The notes under the pieces were generated by a model, which did no database searches, had not been told where the DNA came from, and saw only the letters and a program-made list of their open reading frames with translations. Below, one piece after another: positions 37,955 to 48,814 of a DNA stretch of 64,000 bases (its first letter is position 1; every line of letters starts with the position of its first letter). This DNA comes from Ziziphus jujuba (lineage: Eukaryota; Streptophyta; Magnoliopsida; Rosales; Rhamnaceae): NCBI RefSeq assembly GCF_031755915.1, contig NC_083387.1, positions 10,561,001-10,625,000 of the forward strand. The letters are read 5' to 3'. Both the position numbers and the translations under genes were made by a program.

Positions 37955-38335
37955 GGTTTGATAAAGATTATTGTGCATGGGGCTTTCCAAACAGACGAGA
38001 ATATGGCAAGGGGTGGGTGCTGTTATGATGGAATAGTGTAGAAGTCATGGATATAATGGCTAAATCGATTTCTCATGAAATCTCTACATTGGCCGTTGAG
38101 CTAAGAGCTATTTGGGAAGCTTGTGAGTTTTGTAGTGGATTAGAGGTTTAATGAAGGAATTATAAAGTCCGACTCTCTTCAAGTAGTGACTTGCTTGGTC
38201 AGTCACACAGGATTCTATGATTTTTGAATGTTTTTATTTAGAAGCTACCAAGCGAAAACTGAGAGCTTAGAAGTTTTACTTGTATTTTTTCTCCAAGCAC
38301 TTTCGATTCTTTGGCTGACAAAGTGCGATTTCTTT
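37955..38335 (+). pseudogene. RNase H-like fragment of a non-LTR retrotransposon-type protein
   Basis: Interrupted reading frames spell parts of the plant reverse-transcriptase-associated RNase H fold: GAFQTDENMARGG (glycine-rich strand after the first catalytic region), then, after frame changes and stops, MAKSISHEISTLAVELRAI and WEACEFCSGLEV (the E-containing helix), then ESDSLQVV-like KSDSLQVVTCLVSH, and SLADKVRF near the end. At least two frame breaks and several stops make it a dead copy. Confidence 0.65.
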
Positions 38336-39424
38336 TTCACGGATTAAAATTTAAAACAAATATAAATTATAAAAGTTAAAAATATAAAAATATTGAATTG
38401 GCATATGGACATTTTTCATGAAGATAATTTAGATTTCTTTAAAATATATGGATGGTATTATTAGAAACTTTAGGAAAGTTTTTATATTTATTTCGGTGTA
38501 TAAATGATTTTTTTTTTCTACTTATCCACCTAAGATATTAATATTAAAGCTTCTTAAATATTTATATTTAATACGTTAACATGCTATCAACAACAGAACA
38601 CTTATTTACATAGGTGTATATCTTTATCAAGTATTCTAAGTTGTAATTAGGACGTTGTTACTTGTAATTGTGATGTCTTGGTGTCGCAATTTCATGAAGC
38701 ATGTAGTCTGAAGAAATCAAATCCCTGAATATTATATGTAGCCAAAAAGTAAATCCTCAATATTATGTGCCTTTTTATTTTATTTTAGTTTTTGCTTCAA
38801 CCACTATTATGTGCTTTTAGTCTTTTATAATATGTGTGCTTCTTTATAAATTTGTAGCACATAGGCACTAACGATTTATATTAACCTTACAAAAGAGGAC
38901 AAAGTTTTTATACTTCATGCTTTTAGAGAATGATACAGGGCCAATTTATGTCACTCCGATGAAAAACAATTTGGATAAGTAAATTTAACAGTAATAAATT
39001 TAGTTTCTTGGGTTGATGACAATTTAATAATATATATATATATATATATATTTAACGATTTCGAATTTGAATCTATCTAATTGTAGATTTAGAAGGGAGC
39101 CATGTATTTTTTTTTCTTTTAATTTCTAATTTATTTTTTGGAAAGTTTGTGAACCTTACAAATTCCTTTAATTTTAATTTTGTTGGAAAGAAATAGAAAA
39201 TACAGTTGACATCAGCCACAATCTGGCATAGGATTTTGCATATGGCCCCATCATATCCTTATGGGGTGGACTGTGTGAGAGTCTAAGGATGCCACTTCCC
39301 ACAACTGCCAAACTCAAATTTAGTACCAAAAGGGCAGCTTATTTCTCTCTCTCTCTTTCTTTTGGAAATTTGGGATTTTCAGTTTGCGCTGTAGACCTTC
39401 ACAAACATTCCTATTTCATTGGCA

Positions 39425-42400
39425 ATGGAGGGTTGCTCCCTACATTCGCCAACTCTAACCACTGTACCTTCCTCTGTATCCAGAATTGGGTTTGCAGATA
39501 AACCATTTCTACACGGTCAAGTCCTCAACTTTCCCAATGCTAAGAAATACCCATCTACCAGAAAGTTCAACTTTCTTAATATCAAAGCTCAAGTTTCTGG
39601 TATGTATTACTAATCGTGCTCTACATGCTGATCAATTTCTTTTTGCTCAAAAAAGGGGTGTGATTTCGGTTTTGCTTGTTTGGTGTTTGAAGAAATTCTT
39701 TCTCAGTCTTTTCTGATATTGTTGTTGTAGTTTTGGCCTGTAATTTCCTGTCTTATGCTATTGCTTTTTAGTTTTTGCTGTAATGATGTAGGATTATTAG
39801 TATTTTTGTCTATTATTTGGTTTTTCTTTTCTAAACTTGCTGTGATTGAAAATTGTCATTGTCATCTACACTTTTGTGCGATATATAACTGATATTGAAT
39901 ATTTTTACAAGGCACTGTAACATTCAGCTCAGAGGAACTTGAGGCAACATCAAAAGGGGCGACCTCCAAAAATGAGAATGTTGCATTTGTTGCCGGTGCT
40001 ACCGGAAGAGTTGGGTCACGAACGGTGAGGTTAGTTTACTGCTCGACATCAGCTTTGGGTGAATTGTATGTTCGCTTGGCATCTTGTTTCTGGAAATTGT
40101 GCTAAATGGACATACTTCTATGTATATCCAGGGAACTTTTGAAACTTGGATTCCGAGTCAGAGCTGGTGTCAGGAGTGCTCAGAAAGCAGAAGCTCTTGT
40201 GCAAGTACAAGTTCGATTGATTACAACAAAATATTTTTCCAAGACTTCATAAGAAATTTCTACTAACAAAAAACTGGTATGCAGAGTGTTAAACGATTGA
40301 AGCTTGATGACAAGAATGCAAGTGGAGGAGTTGAACGTAAGGAAAGAAATCTTTGGAACGTCTTTTTTATATTGGCATTTGATCCATTTAAATTTTAGGG
40401 AAAACCAAAAGATGGAAAGTAGTGGATTGGGTATATGACATTATCTTGTAACATTGTATGCTTCCATAGCAAGTAACGGGTAGTTTTTGGTCTTTAGCCC
40501 AGCTGTAGAAAAGCTTGAAATTGTGGAATGTGACTTGGAGAAACCAAATGAGATTGGACCAGCACTAGGGAATGCATCAGTGGTTCTATGCTGCATTGGT
40601 GCCAGTGAGAAGGAAGTTTTTGATATTACCGGACCATATCGCATTGACTATCTGGCTACCAAGAACCTTATTAAGGCAGGTGAGCAAGACTTTCAACTGG
40701 TGACGGTCAAATAGGTAATTATCATTTTGCATGTCATTTTACTGGGCTTAACATCCACTGTGGTTTAACTGCAATATGATATTAAGGAGTTTCACAAAGA
40801 TTTCCATGGCACAAAAGAAGTTGAAGAAGAAAAATCGCAGTCTACTAGTACTACATGGCATACTGAAATTTGTGGATAAGTAATTAAATTTTTATAACAT
40901 TGATGAATATAATAGTTTACTCTCTCTGGAGCTCTTGTTAAATTCAAGATCCTTGCAAAATATCATTTCAGTGTATTAGACAAGCCTTTGATACATAACT
41001 AGTTCAAGTAAAGTTACTCTTAACTCAAGAATTATTACTCATGTATTCCTAGGGGGGAAAAAAAAAATTTTGCAAATCTTATATACCTTCTTCTTTCTGT
41101 TTATGTCTTTCTCACTATTGTTCAGGGAGTGGAAAAATGTGCAAATTGATATCTTGTTGGGACTGAGCTATTCTTTTTTTATTTGATTGAACCCATTATA
41201 TTGTTTTAAGCCATAAAATCTGAAAAGTATGGATACTGGATTTGCAGCGACCATTGCAAAAGTCAATCATTTCATATTGCTAACATCTCTGGGAACAAAT
41301 AAGGTTGGATTTCCTGCAGCTATTCTAAAGTAAGTTTGGAACTTTTTTACCTTTCTCGACTGTAATAGTATATTAGTTATGTTTATGAATAAATTTCTTA
41401 TAGTATATTAGTTATGTTTATGAATAAATTTCTTACTTTGGATAATTCAATTCGGTGGATCCTGCTTCTAAAGTCTGTTCTGGGGAGTGCTGATATGGAA
41501 AAGGAAAGCAGAAGAAGCACTGATAGACAGTGGACTTCCTTATACCGTAAGTTACTTATAGTATTTGCTGCATAGAAGTTTATCAAATTCAGAACATCCA
41601 GGTGTTTGGAATACTCATTTCAGTGTATCTTTCAGATCGTGAGACCTGGTGGAATGGAACGGCCTACTGATGCTTACAAGGAAACTCATAATATTACCCT
41701 CTCACAGGAAGATACTTTATTTGGTGGTCAGGTGTCAAACCTCCAGGTATTCTTCCTGCTTGTTTTACTTGCAATAATCCTTCAGCTTGATCAATAATAA
41801 TCTCTGATATCGTGCACCATTTGTCCAGTGTATTCAAAAGAAAGCCATCTTTAATATTAATAAGCCAATCACATGATTTATTTCCCACCACTATATTAAA
41901 ATGCTGTACAGGAGTATATGTCCGATGAAATCTGAAAAGCTTTCCAACTGTAGATTCATAAATATGATAGCTATCATTTCTTTACATGTTTCCTTTTTCC
42001 TATAAATTCTTAAACATAAGTTCACCTCCCAATTGCAATTTACCAATTGATTCAGGTGGCAGAGCTAATGGCAGTTATGGCTAAAAATCCTGGACTATCA
42101 TATTACAAAGTAGTGGAAGTTATTGCAGAGACAACTGCTCCGTTGACTCCCGTAGAGGAACTTCTTACAAAGATACCATTTCAACGTGCAGATATTTACC
42201 CACCAGAGGTATCTTCATCAATTTTATTCGCATTTCCTATAAATGACTAACAATGTCTTAAAAAAAATTTATGAGAGGCTTGTGCTGCTGAAGTGTGCAT
42301 CAAAATTATGTTTTTCATTGCTTGTTACCACAAGATCACTATGAGCTCCTCTTGAATAAATGCCTTTGTTCCATATGATTAACCACCACTGCTAAGAAAA

Positions 42401-44241
42401 GATAACAGATTCTTTTCAAGCTTCCAAAGTATTGGGAATTGAACTCCTTTTTCGGTGTTGTCAGGAATTAAAAGCACCAGGTGGGCCTGAATTAGCACCT
42501 TCTAAGCCTGAGGAACCAAGCCCTTCTGTTGAGAAGGAACCTGTTAAACCAGAACCAATTGCAGCACAACCACTCTCTCCCTATACTGCGTGAGCCAATA
42601 TATCATCACTTGTGGCTGCTTTCTTTTTCCAGCTATCTTTGTGGTCTAACCTTCTACAGTTTTTCTGCTTTCTGCTGATCAAAGAAGGTCACTGAAAAAT
42701 AGGAAATTATGTTTTTCCTGCTTGGACAAATTTGGAAAATTTTTCACAACCCTCAAAATTGTGATGAAATATTCAAATCCAATGAAGCCTAATTTTCTAT
42801 AGATGTTTGGAGTGCAAAAGTCTACCACTAGATTTTATGGACATGTCTTCATTGTTCGAGTCGTTGTTATTATGCAGTTATGATGATTTGAAGCCGCCTA
42901 CATCCCCCAGTCCCACCGCACCTAGTAGTCAAGACAACTTGACTATTGTTGATGCAATCCCAAAGCCCCCTTCAGATGCTGAATCTAAGACAGCAGGAAC
43001 ACCAACTGGCATCACTGAGATAGCATCAGCTTCAAAGGAAGTGCCTGTGACAACTCCTCTTTCACCTTATGTTGCGTAAGTTATTCCGCTGCTTTCCTGT
43101 TACATAATGAATCCGTGATGGTTTCTATGCGAACTGACTTGATAATTATAGTTATGAGGATTTGAAGCCACCTAGCTCTCCAAGCCCAGCACCTAGTGTT
43201 CCCAAAGAAATACCCGTTAATGTCACAACAACAGCAGATGTTGTGCCACCTTCTGGAGGCAATGATGTTGCAAAGGTCAACCTAGATGATGTTCCTGAAA
43301 CTGTTTCTCCCCAGAGTTCAGTTTTTTATCATTCACCCTACTATGTGTAAGTCTTTGATGATATTCTCTATATACTTTATATTGTAAATTTTTACTTTTA
43401 CTGTTTATAAGGTTATTGAATGTAGTAAACATACAATTTGGTACTACAGCTACTGTTTTCTCTGAATCTCCTCCTATTTTTCTGAATATTTGACACAAAG
43501 GCTTGCCTTTAATGACATTGTTCAATGGAAATCGCTACTAAGGAAAAGTATCTATCTCATACTTCTTTGTGTTTTCATCATTTATTGGCCTTCTACCTCC
43601 TTGGTTTACCCTACAATTTGTTGCTTTTCCTATTTCATCCACTGCAATCTATGTTTTCAGATACGATGATTTCAAGCCTCCTACATCTCCGTCTCCTAGT
43701 GCTCCAAGTCCATCCTCCTTCTCACCATCAGCTGATGATGATGGTGGGTCCCCATTGGGAAACTTGTCAGTCAACAGCACAGCACAACTCTCAACAGGAG
43801 ATAATCCAGAGGAAAAACAGTACCACAGCAAACCAAAGCCAAGACCACTATCTCCATTCACTATGTGAGCTTCTTAGCTGTATCTTCCTTTCTTTTATTC
43901 TTCTTTCTTTTATTTTATAAAATTTAGAAGTATTTCTCTTTCAAGAAACATAAAAAAGGCTAGTCCTCGTGCAAATAAAGATAACCATTTTCTCATTTAG
44001 AAGTATAATTATAACCATTTTCTCATTTAGAAGTATAATTATACAGATCCCTTTTAATAAATTTTGATTTCTGAATGGGAAAAAAAATATATATCTGGTA
44101 AACCAAGCTTGCTTTGCTTAGGCAAGGATGAATAGGAATCTGCTGTAGCTATGTTTTCAACTTATTTTTAACTGCTAAACTAATATAACCAGGTATGAGG
44201 ACTTGAAGCCTCCAGCATCACCATCACCGTCTCTTAAGTAA
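39425..44241 (+). CDS. TIC62: TIC62, FNR-binding plastid protein with C-terminal Ser/Pro repeats
   Basis: Plastid NAD(P)-binding protein that tethers ferredoxin-NADP reductase and associates with the inner-envelope import machinery. Exons: 39425-39599, 39912-40029, 40132-40204, 40285-40336, 40503-40679, 41248-41329, 41474-41546, 41636-41746, 42056-42208, 42465-42589, 42878-43075, 43152-43346, 43661-43864, 44193-44241. All joins keep frame; about 594 residues. The start is the first ATG of this frame (MEGCSLHSPT), and a transit peptide runs to about residue 55. The Rossmann motif GATGRVG lies at about 87-93, followed by the NmrA/SDR-like core (IVRPGGMERPTDAYKETHN). The C-terminus holds four copies of Y-(D/E)-D-(L/F)-K-P-P-x-S-P-S-P, the FNR-docking repeat, the last one truncated and ending SLK. 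Each repeat starts on its own exon. Confidence 0.96.
41366..41435. repeat. Perfect 35-bp tandem duplication in a TIC62 intron
   Basis: Two identical head-to-tail copies start TAGTATATTAGTTATG at 41366 and 41401, upstream of the exon at 41474. The lack of divergence suggests a recent event or an assembly feature. Confidence 0.9.
43981..44040. repeat. Perfect 30-bp tandem duplication in the last TIC62 intron
   Basis: Two identical copies start ATAACCATTTTCTCATT at 43981 and 44011, in the intron before the terminal exon. Confidence 0.92.
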
Positions 44242-45186
44242 ATTATAGCATGCTATTTCCACCAATTTTAGTTAAGGTAATAATTCCATTTCCCCTATGC
44301 ATGAAAAACATGCATTCTTTTCTCAGTTCGATGCTAAAGCTTGTTTATGGAAGAAGTAACCTTGGGCATATATATGAATTCAACAGTGCCATTGGAGTAA
44401 AACTGGGACATTGCAGAGTAAGAAATCTACACGGCAAGTTCACTCATATCTATGAGGCCAGAAACTGAAGTTGCGGGAGTGTTTTCTAGATGTATTTATT
44501 CTTCTTTAATGCTATACTTTATATATAATTTATATTCTTCCCAAAAATTGCTTTGACAATTCTTTGTGAGTCCTTATTTAAGATGCTAAAAGTACTCTGA
44601 GGTTCACTGTTAAATTCATTTCTATGAGTTGAATATGTCAAGAACTCTCAACCATATTTTAGAATAGCAAAAGTATATGTGTTTCCATTTACCATATAGT
44701 GTACAATAAACAATTTTGTTTGATAGATTGATATTTTGGCTTGGCTGATGTCTCTCTCAAGAACTCTCAATCATATTTTTGAATAGGCCGTTAAAATAAT
44801 AATAATAATAATGAAAAACAAATATGTGTGAGAAATAAAAAATTGTCATTGTATTTGGATATATAGCACAACTTGATCCTTAACCGTCAAATAAAGTTGG
44901 ATGAACTCAAATAGAAAGGTAACCAAAAAAAATCCATTATTTCCACAGCAAGTTGTTTTTTTCTTTTTTTCTTTTTTTAAAGAAATTAATAAATTGATTT
45001 CTTTTTAAAGAATAAAATTAATAAAAAATAAAATGAAAGTGGCAAAAAATTAAAAAAAATAAAAAGTCAAAAGTCCCCAATACCGTGCGTCTCTAAGTCA
45101 AACTTGGCGTATAGAACCAGCAAGGTGACATAGGATTTGTTAGGGGTTTTAGGTTTGTCTTCTGAATTCGACCCGATAACAGAGAA
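44242..45186. other. TIC62 3' flank and methyltransferase upstream region
   Basis: A 945-bp head-to-tail interval. It holds the TIC62 3' UTR and, near 45,060-45,186, less AT-rich DNA that fits the 5' UTR of the next gene. No other gene is seen. Confidence 0.55.
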
Positions 45187-47761
45187 ATGGATACGAATCA
45201 AAACCTGAATAACACGCAGAAGAAACTCGTCGGTCCATCTTCTGCTTCGGCTTACCTTGATCCTCACTACTGGTAAATGAAAGTCTTTCTTTAAAAACCC
45301 AGATGTCAAAATCCATTTTTGTTCAATACCCTTTAATTTTTTTTTTTCCCTATATTTTCATGGATTTCTTTATTGTTCAGGGATGAGCGATTCTCTAATG
45401 AGGAGCATTACGAGTGGCTCAAGGACTACTCTCATTTCCAGCATCTCATTCAAGCCCATATCAATCCCAACTTTTCTGTAATCCCACCACCACTCCTCTT
45501 TTTCTATCTTGGGATTTTTTTTATTTTTTTATTTTTTTGGGGACTCATTGAGAATAAATTTGAATGCTTGCTTGATTTCCAGTGACAATGTGTTTTTCTA
45601 GCAGCTAAAATTGTGTATGTTTTAAGGTAAGAAGGAAGACCATGTTTTTAGAAATTGGATTCTACTTTTCAATGCATGTATTGTTTATGGGTTGTAAAGA
45701 TATGTAATAGCAGGATTTATAGAAGGGTATCAATTATCTTAGCTGAATTGGTTAATTTCAAGTTGAAAATCCAGAAAGAGTTGAAAATTTATAGTTTATA
45801 CGTCCATTTGATAATCAGCTTGTTCTTGACAATAATGGGTTGTTTTTTTGTTTTATGTTACCTGCTGCATCATATGCAAGCATTGTTACATGTTGCTCTG
45901 ATATTGGCTAAAAAAATAAAAAAATTCTTTTCCTTTTTGTCTTTTCTATATGATTTGATGTTATAGTTCTGAGTCTAATAAACTTTTTAGCTAAGTTTTA
46001 TGACGCTGTGATGTGAAAATTGACTAAAAATGCAGGTCTTGGAGCTAGGATGTGGAAACTCACAGCTGTCAGAACATTTGTACGAAGATGGGATTACTAA
46101 TATAACATGCACTGATCTTTCAGCTGTTGCAGTGCAGAATAAGCAGAAACGCTTGCTATCTAAGGGACTTATAGGTGTGCTGGTGGACATCCCAAAAAAT
46201 ATCTATTATTTCACCCTTGGCATATCTTGACCTTTCTTTTTGAGCTTTTATCTGCTCAACCATTGTGGGCTTAGAAGTTTCTTATGAGTTCAAATCATTA
46301 CTTATATTTATGTTTTTCATTTCTTTTTTTCTGTTTGTTTAAATTTTCAGAAATATTAATCTAATTGAGTAGGTTTGAATTCAATTCTGATGCTTTGTGT
46401 GAACACTACTTTGCATGTGTATTGTGAATGTGGAGCACCAAATATACAAACTGTCAGATGTAAATAAAAGATGGACTTATCCATGCGCATGATGATGTTG
46501 ATATATCATATATCATCGTCACTACGTACTTAGAAGTTAGAAGATACATTTAGAAGGTGAAAATCAGTCAACCATATTTTACACATACTAGTGTAAAAAC
46601 TGATGGGCCAATTGTTCCATTGCAAACTTTGGATTCTCGACTTTTTAAGACCAAGTATACTAGGCTGCTCGAAATCGTGTTGGTTTATTACCTAATTACC
46701 AATCCTGTTTTTTTTGGTTGCTCTAAATTGTATTGTTTGAACATTTTAAAGATTCCCTTTTCTCAATTTTTATTTTTCAACTAAAGTGCCTTCTTTTTCC
46801 ATTATACTTGAAATGACAGAAGTTGTGGGACAAAGATCATTTTGTAGTAAAAGTATAGTGTCTACATATACAGTATATCTTATTAATCTTTTTTCTTTTT
46901 CTTTTTCTTTTTTTCTTTTTTTTTCATTTTTCATTTTTTTCATTTTATCACACCTTATTATCAGAAATAAAAGTTATGGAAGCTGACATGCTAGACTTGC
47001 CTTTTAGCGACGAGACTTTTGATGTGATTATTGAGAAAGGAACTATGGTAAACATGGGTTTCTTTTTACCCCTTAATAATTTTTATTTTATTTCTTTAGT
47101 TTTGTTTTATATCTCTTGACGGCACCTAATTTTTGGCTTCAACTGAGAGAAGTATTTTATGTTCCTTTCTATTTTGAAGGATGTACTATTCGTGGACAGT
47201 GGTGATCCATGGAATCCAAAGCCTTCAACAGTTACAAAGGTTATGAAGATGCTTAAGGGCGTTCATAGGGTTCTGAAACCTAATGGAATATTCATCTCAA
47301 TATCCTTTGGCCAGGTATGAAGAAGATCTTAATATCTTCTTATAATAATTACTATTATCATCTTCTTAAAATAATTACCATTATCACTCCAAGTGTTCTT
47401 ACTCATATTTTTATCTTCTACAGCCACACTTGAGGCGTCCTTTATATAATGCTCCAGAATTCACCTGGTCATTTGAATGGAAGACTTTTGGTGATGGATT
47501 TCACTATTTTTTCTATACCTTGAAAAAGGTGAGTCCAAGACTCCAAAGAATAGTGTTATACTTTCGTTTATGGTCATCTTCATATGTCATAAGGAATTTT
47601 AATATCCCAATTTTTTTATTTTTTATTTTTAAATGGGGTTAAAATAATTTCAGTTCGTGATGTAAATATGATTCTTGACATAATGAAGCGATGATTTTCA
47701 GGGAAACAGATCATTGGAGGGAAATGAAGGAAGTAAGAGGTTGGAGCAACCATCTATTTGA
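45187..47761 (+). CDS. EEF1AKMT4-like lysine methyltransferase (class I SAM-dependent)
   Basis: Class I methyltransferase of the METTL13/EEF1AKMT4 type, in animals a modifier of eEF1A lysine. Exons: 45187-45272, 45381-45477, 46036-46174, 46965-47047, 47180-47314, 47424-47528, 47702-47761; about 234 residues to the first stop. Landmarks: YLDPHYWDERFSNEEHYEW (N-terminal WDxRY-type motif); SAM motif I LELGCGNSQLSEHL at 63-76; ACTDLSA-like CTDLSAVAV; FDVIIEKGTMD; LKPNGIFISISFGQPHLRRP; and FGDGFHYFFYTLKKG. The frame meets TGA at 47759, but family-like sequence continues in the same frame for 22 codons to TAG at 47828. It is either truncated by a nonsense change or extended by readthrough. The plant substrate is not shown here. 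Confidence 0.88.
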
Positions 47762-47830
47762 CTATTTCAAGATGAATTAGATAATGAAGATTATATTTTC
47801 AGAACCAACATTGATGATCTCAATTCTTAG
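47759..47830 (+). other. In-frame TGA-CTA and family-like C-terminal extension of the methyltransferase
   Basis: After EQPSI comes TGA CTA, then LFQDELDNEDYIFRTNID plus a few residues, and TAG at 47828-47830. The acidic Q-D-x(2,4)-E-D-(F/Y) pattern, preceded by Cys, also ends animal EEF1AKMT4 from memory. The TGA probably replaced a Cys codon. UGA CUA is a documented stop-readthrough context. Confidence 0.65.
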
Positions 47831-48782
47831 AACTAACTCTTTAACTTTCTCTTTAAATGCTCTGTTGCAATGTTTCTTCATTGGTTAATTGTAATTTTCT
47901 TCTGATTTTAGCTTTATGTAGACCAGGCTCAGGCTCAGGCTCAGGCCAGGAATGTCCATGCTTAGACCCAAGTTGTGAAGCGCCCGAAAATTCTATATAT
48001 TTTTTAATTTTATATTTTATAATAAATTGTATTATATAGTTTTTTTTATTTATTTATTAGAAATATAAGATTTTTAATTATTTTAAATTTTAACAAAAAT
48101 ATACCCATATATATATATATATATTAGTTTCAAGGTTGACATCATTTTAGCTTCTAAATCATGATATATTTTTTATTTTGCCCCCACATTAAATCCACCC
48201 ATTGAAATGCTTAATTAGGCCAAATTGGCAAAGGAGCAATAGTTCCTTTTTTTGTTTTTCGGTGGTGAAACACAAATGTCAAATGCAATAGTTTGGGGCA
48301 CAAAATAAAAACCATATCATAGTTTGAAGAATAAAAGGACACTAACTTTTGATTTTTTTAATTATTTAAGTTAATAGCTACATCAAATAAATTAATTTTT
48401 CATTTTTGTTAAGATCTTCAAAGAAGATTTGAATTTCTTAGTTTGTATTAGCTTTTTTTTTTTTATTTAATAATCAATTTCAAAACTATTCTTTTGATTT
48501 TCATTCAAGTTACGTATACCCATTTATCCTCCATATAATTGTGTTATATGATTCAAATAACCTTTTTTTTTTTTTTTAATTTCCATGTGATAATATATCT
48601 TAATTAGGCTCCATAATTAGATGTCATATACAATAGTCAACGTACATATGCAAAATTATGATCTTCAAATTGGAAAATGATTTAGTAATATTAAAATGGT
48701 ATTAATTTACTTTTATGGTAGGGAAAAAGCGTGCTATGGTGATTCCTTGTTCGAAAGCAACTAACTAGGAATTCTGCTCTTA

Positions 48783-48814
<32 letters not shown>

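Larger units (their letters stand above)
34041..39424. other. Repeat-rich intergenic gap between the DA1-related gene and TIC62
   Basis: Contains a ~45-bp degenerate duplication (34092-34130 and 34152-34190), a pair of ~300-bp dispersed repeats (34665-34960 and 37500-37745), TA microsatellites (35276-35295, 35443-35460, 39030-39051) and an RNase H-like pseudogene near 37.95-38.33 kb. Frames of 80-97 residues at 35727, 36210 and 36688 show no recognisable domain. The last few hundred bases should hold the TIC62 promoter. Confidence 0.6.

Noticed and set aside
39289..39501. An earlier ATG as the TIC62 start
   Set aside because: That frame differs from the transit peptide and Rossmann frame; the frame beginning at 39425 joins correctly.
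40487..40502. TIC62 acceptor at TTTAG (40497)
   Set aside because: It shifts the frame. The CCCAG acceptor five bases later gives EPVEKLEIVECDLEK in frame.
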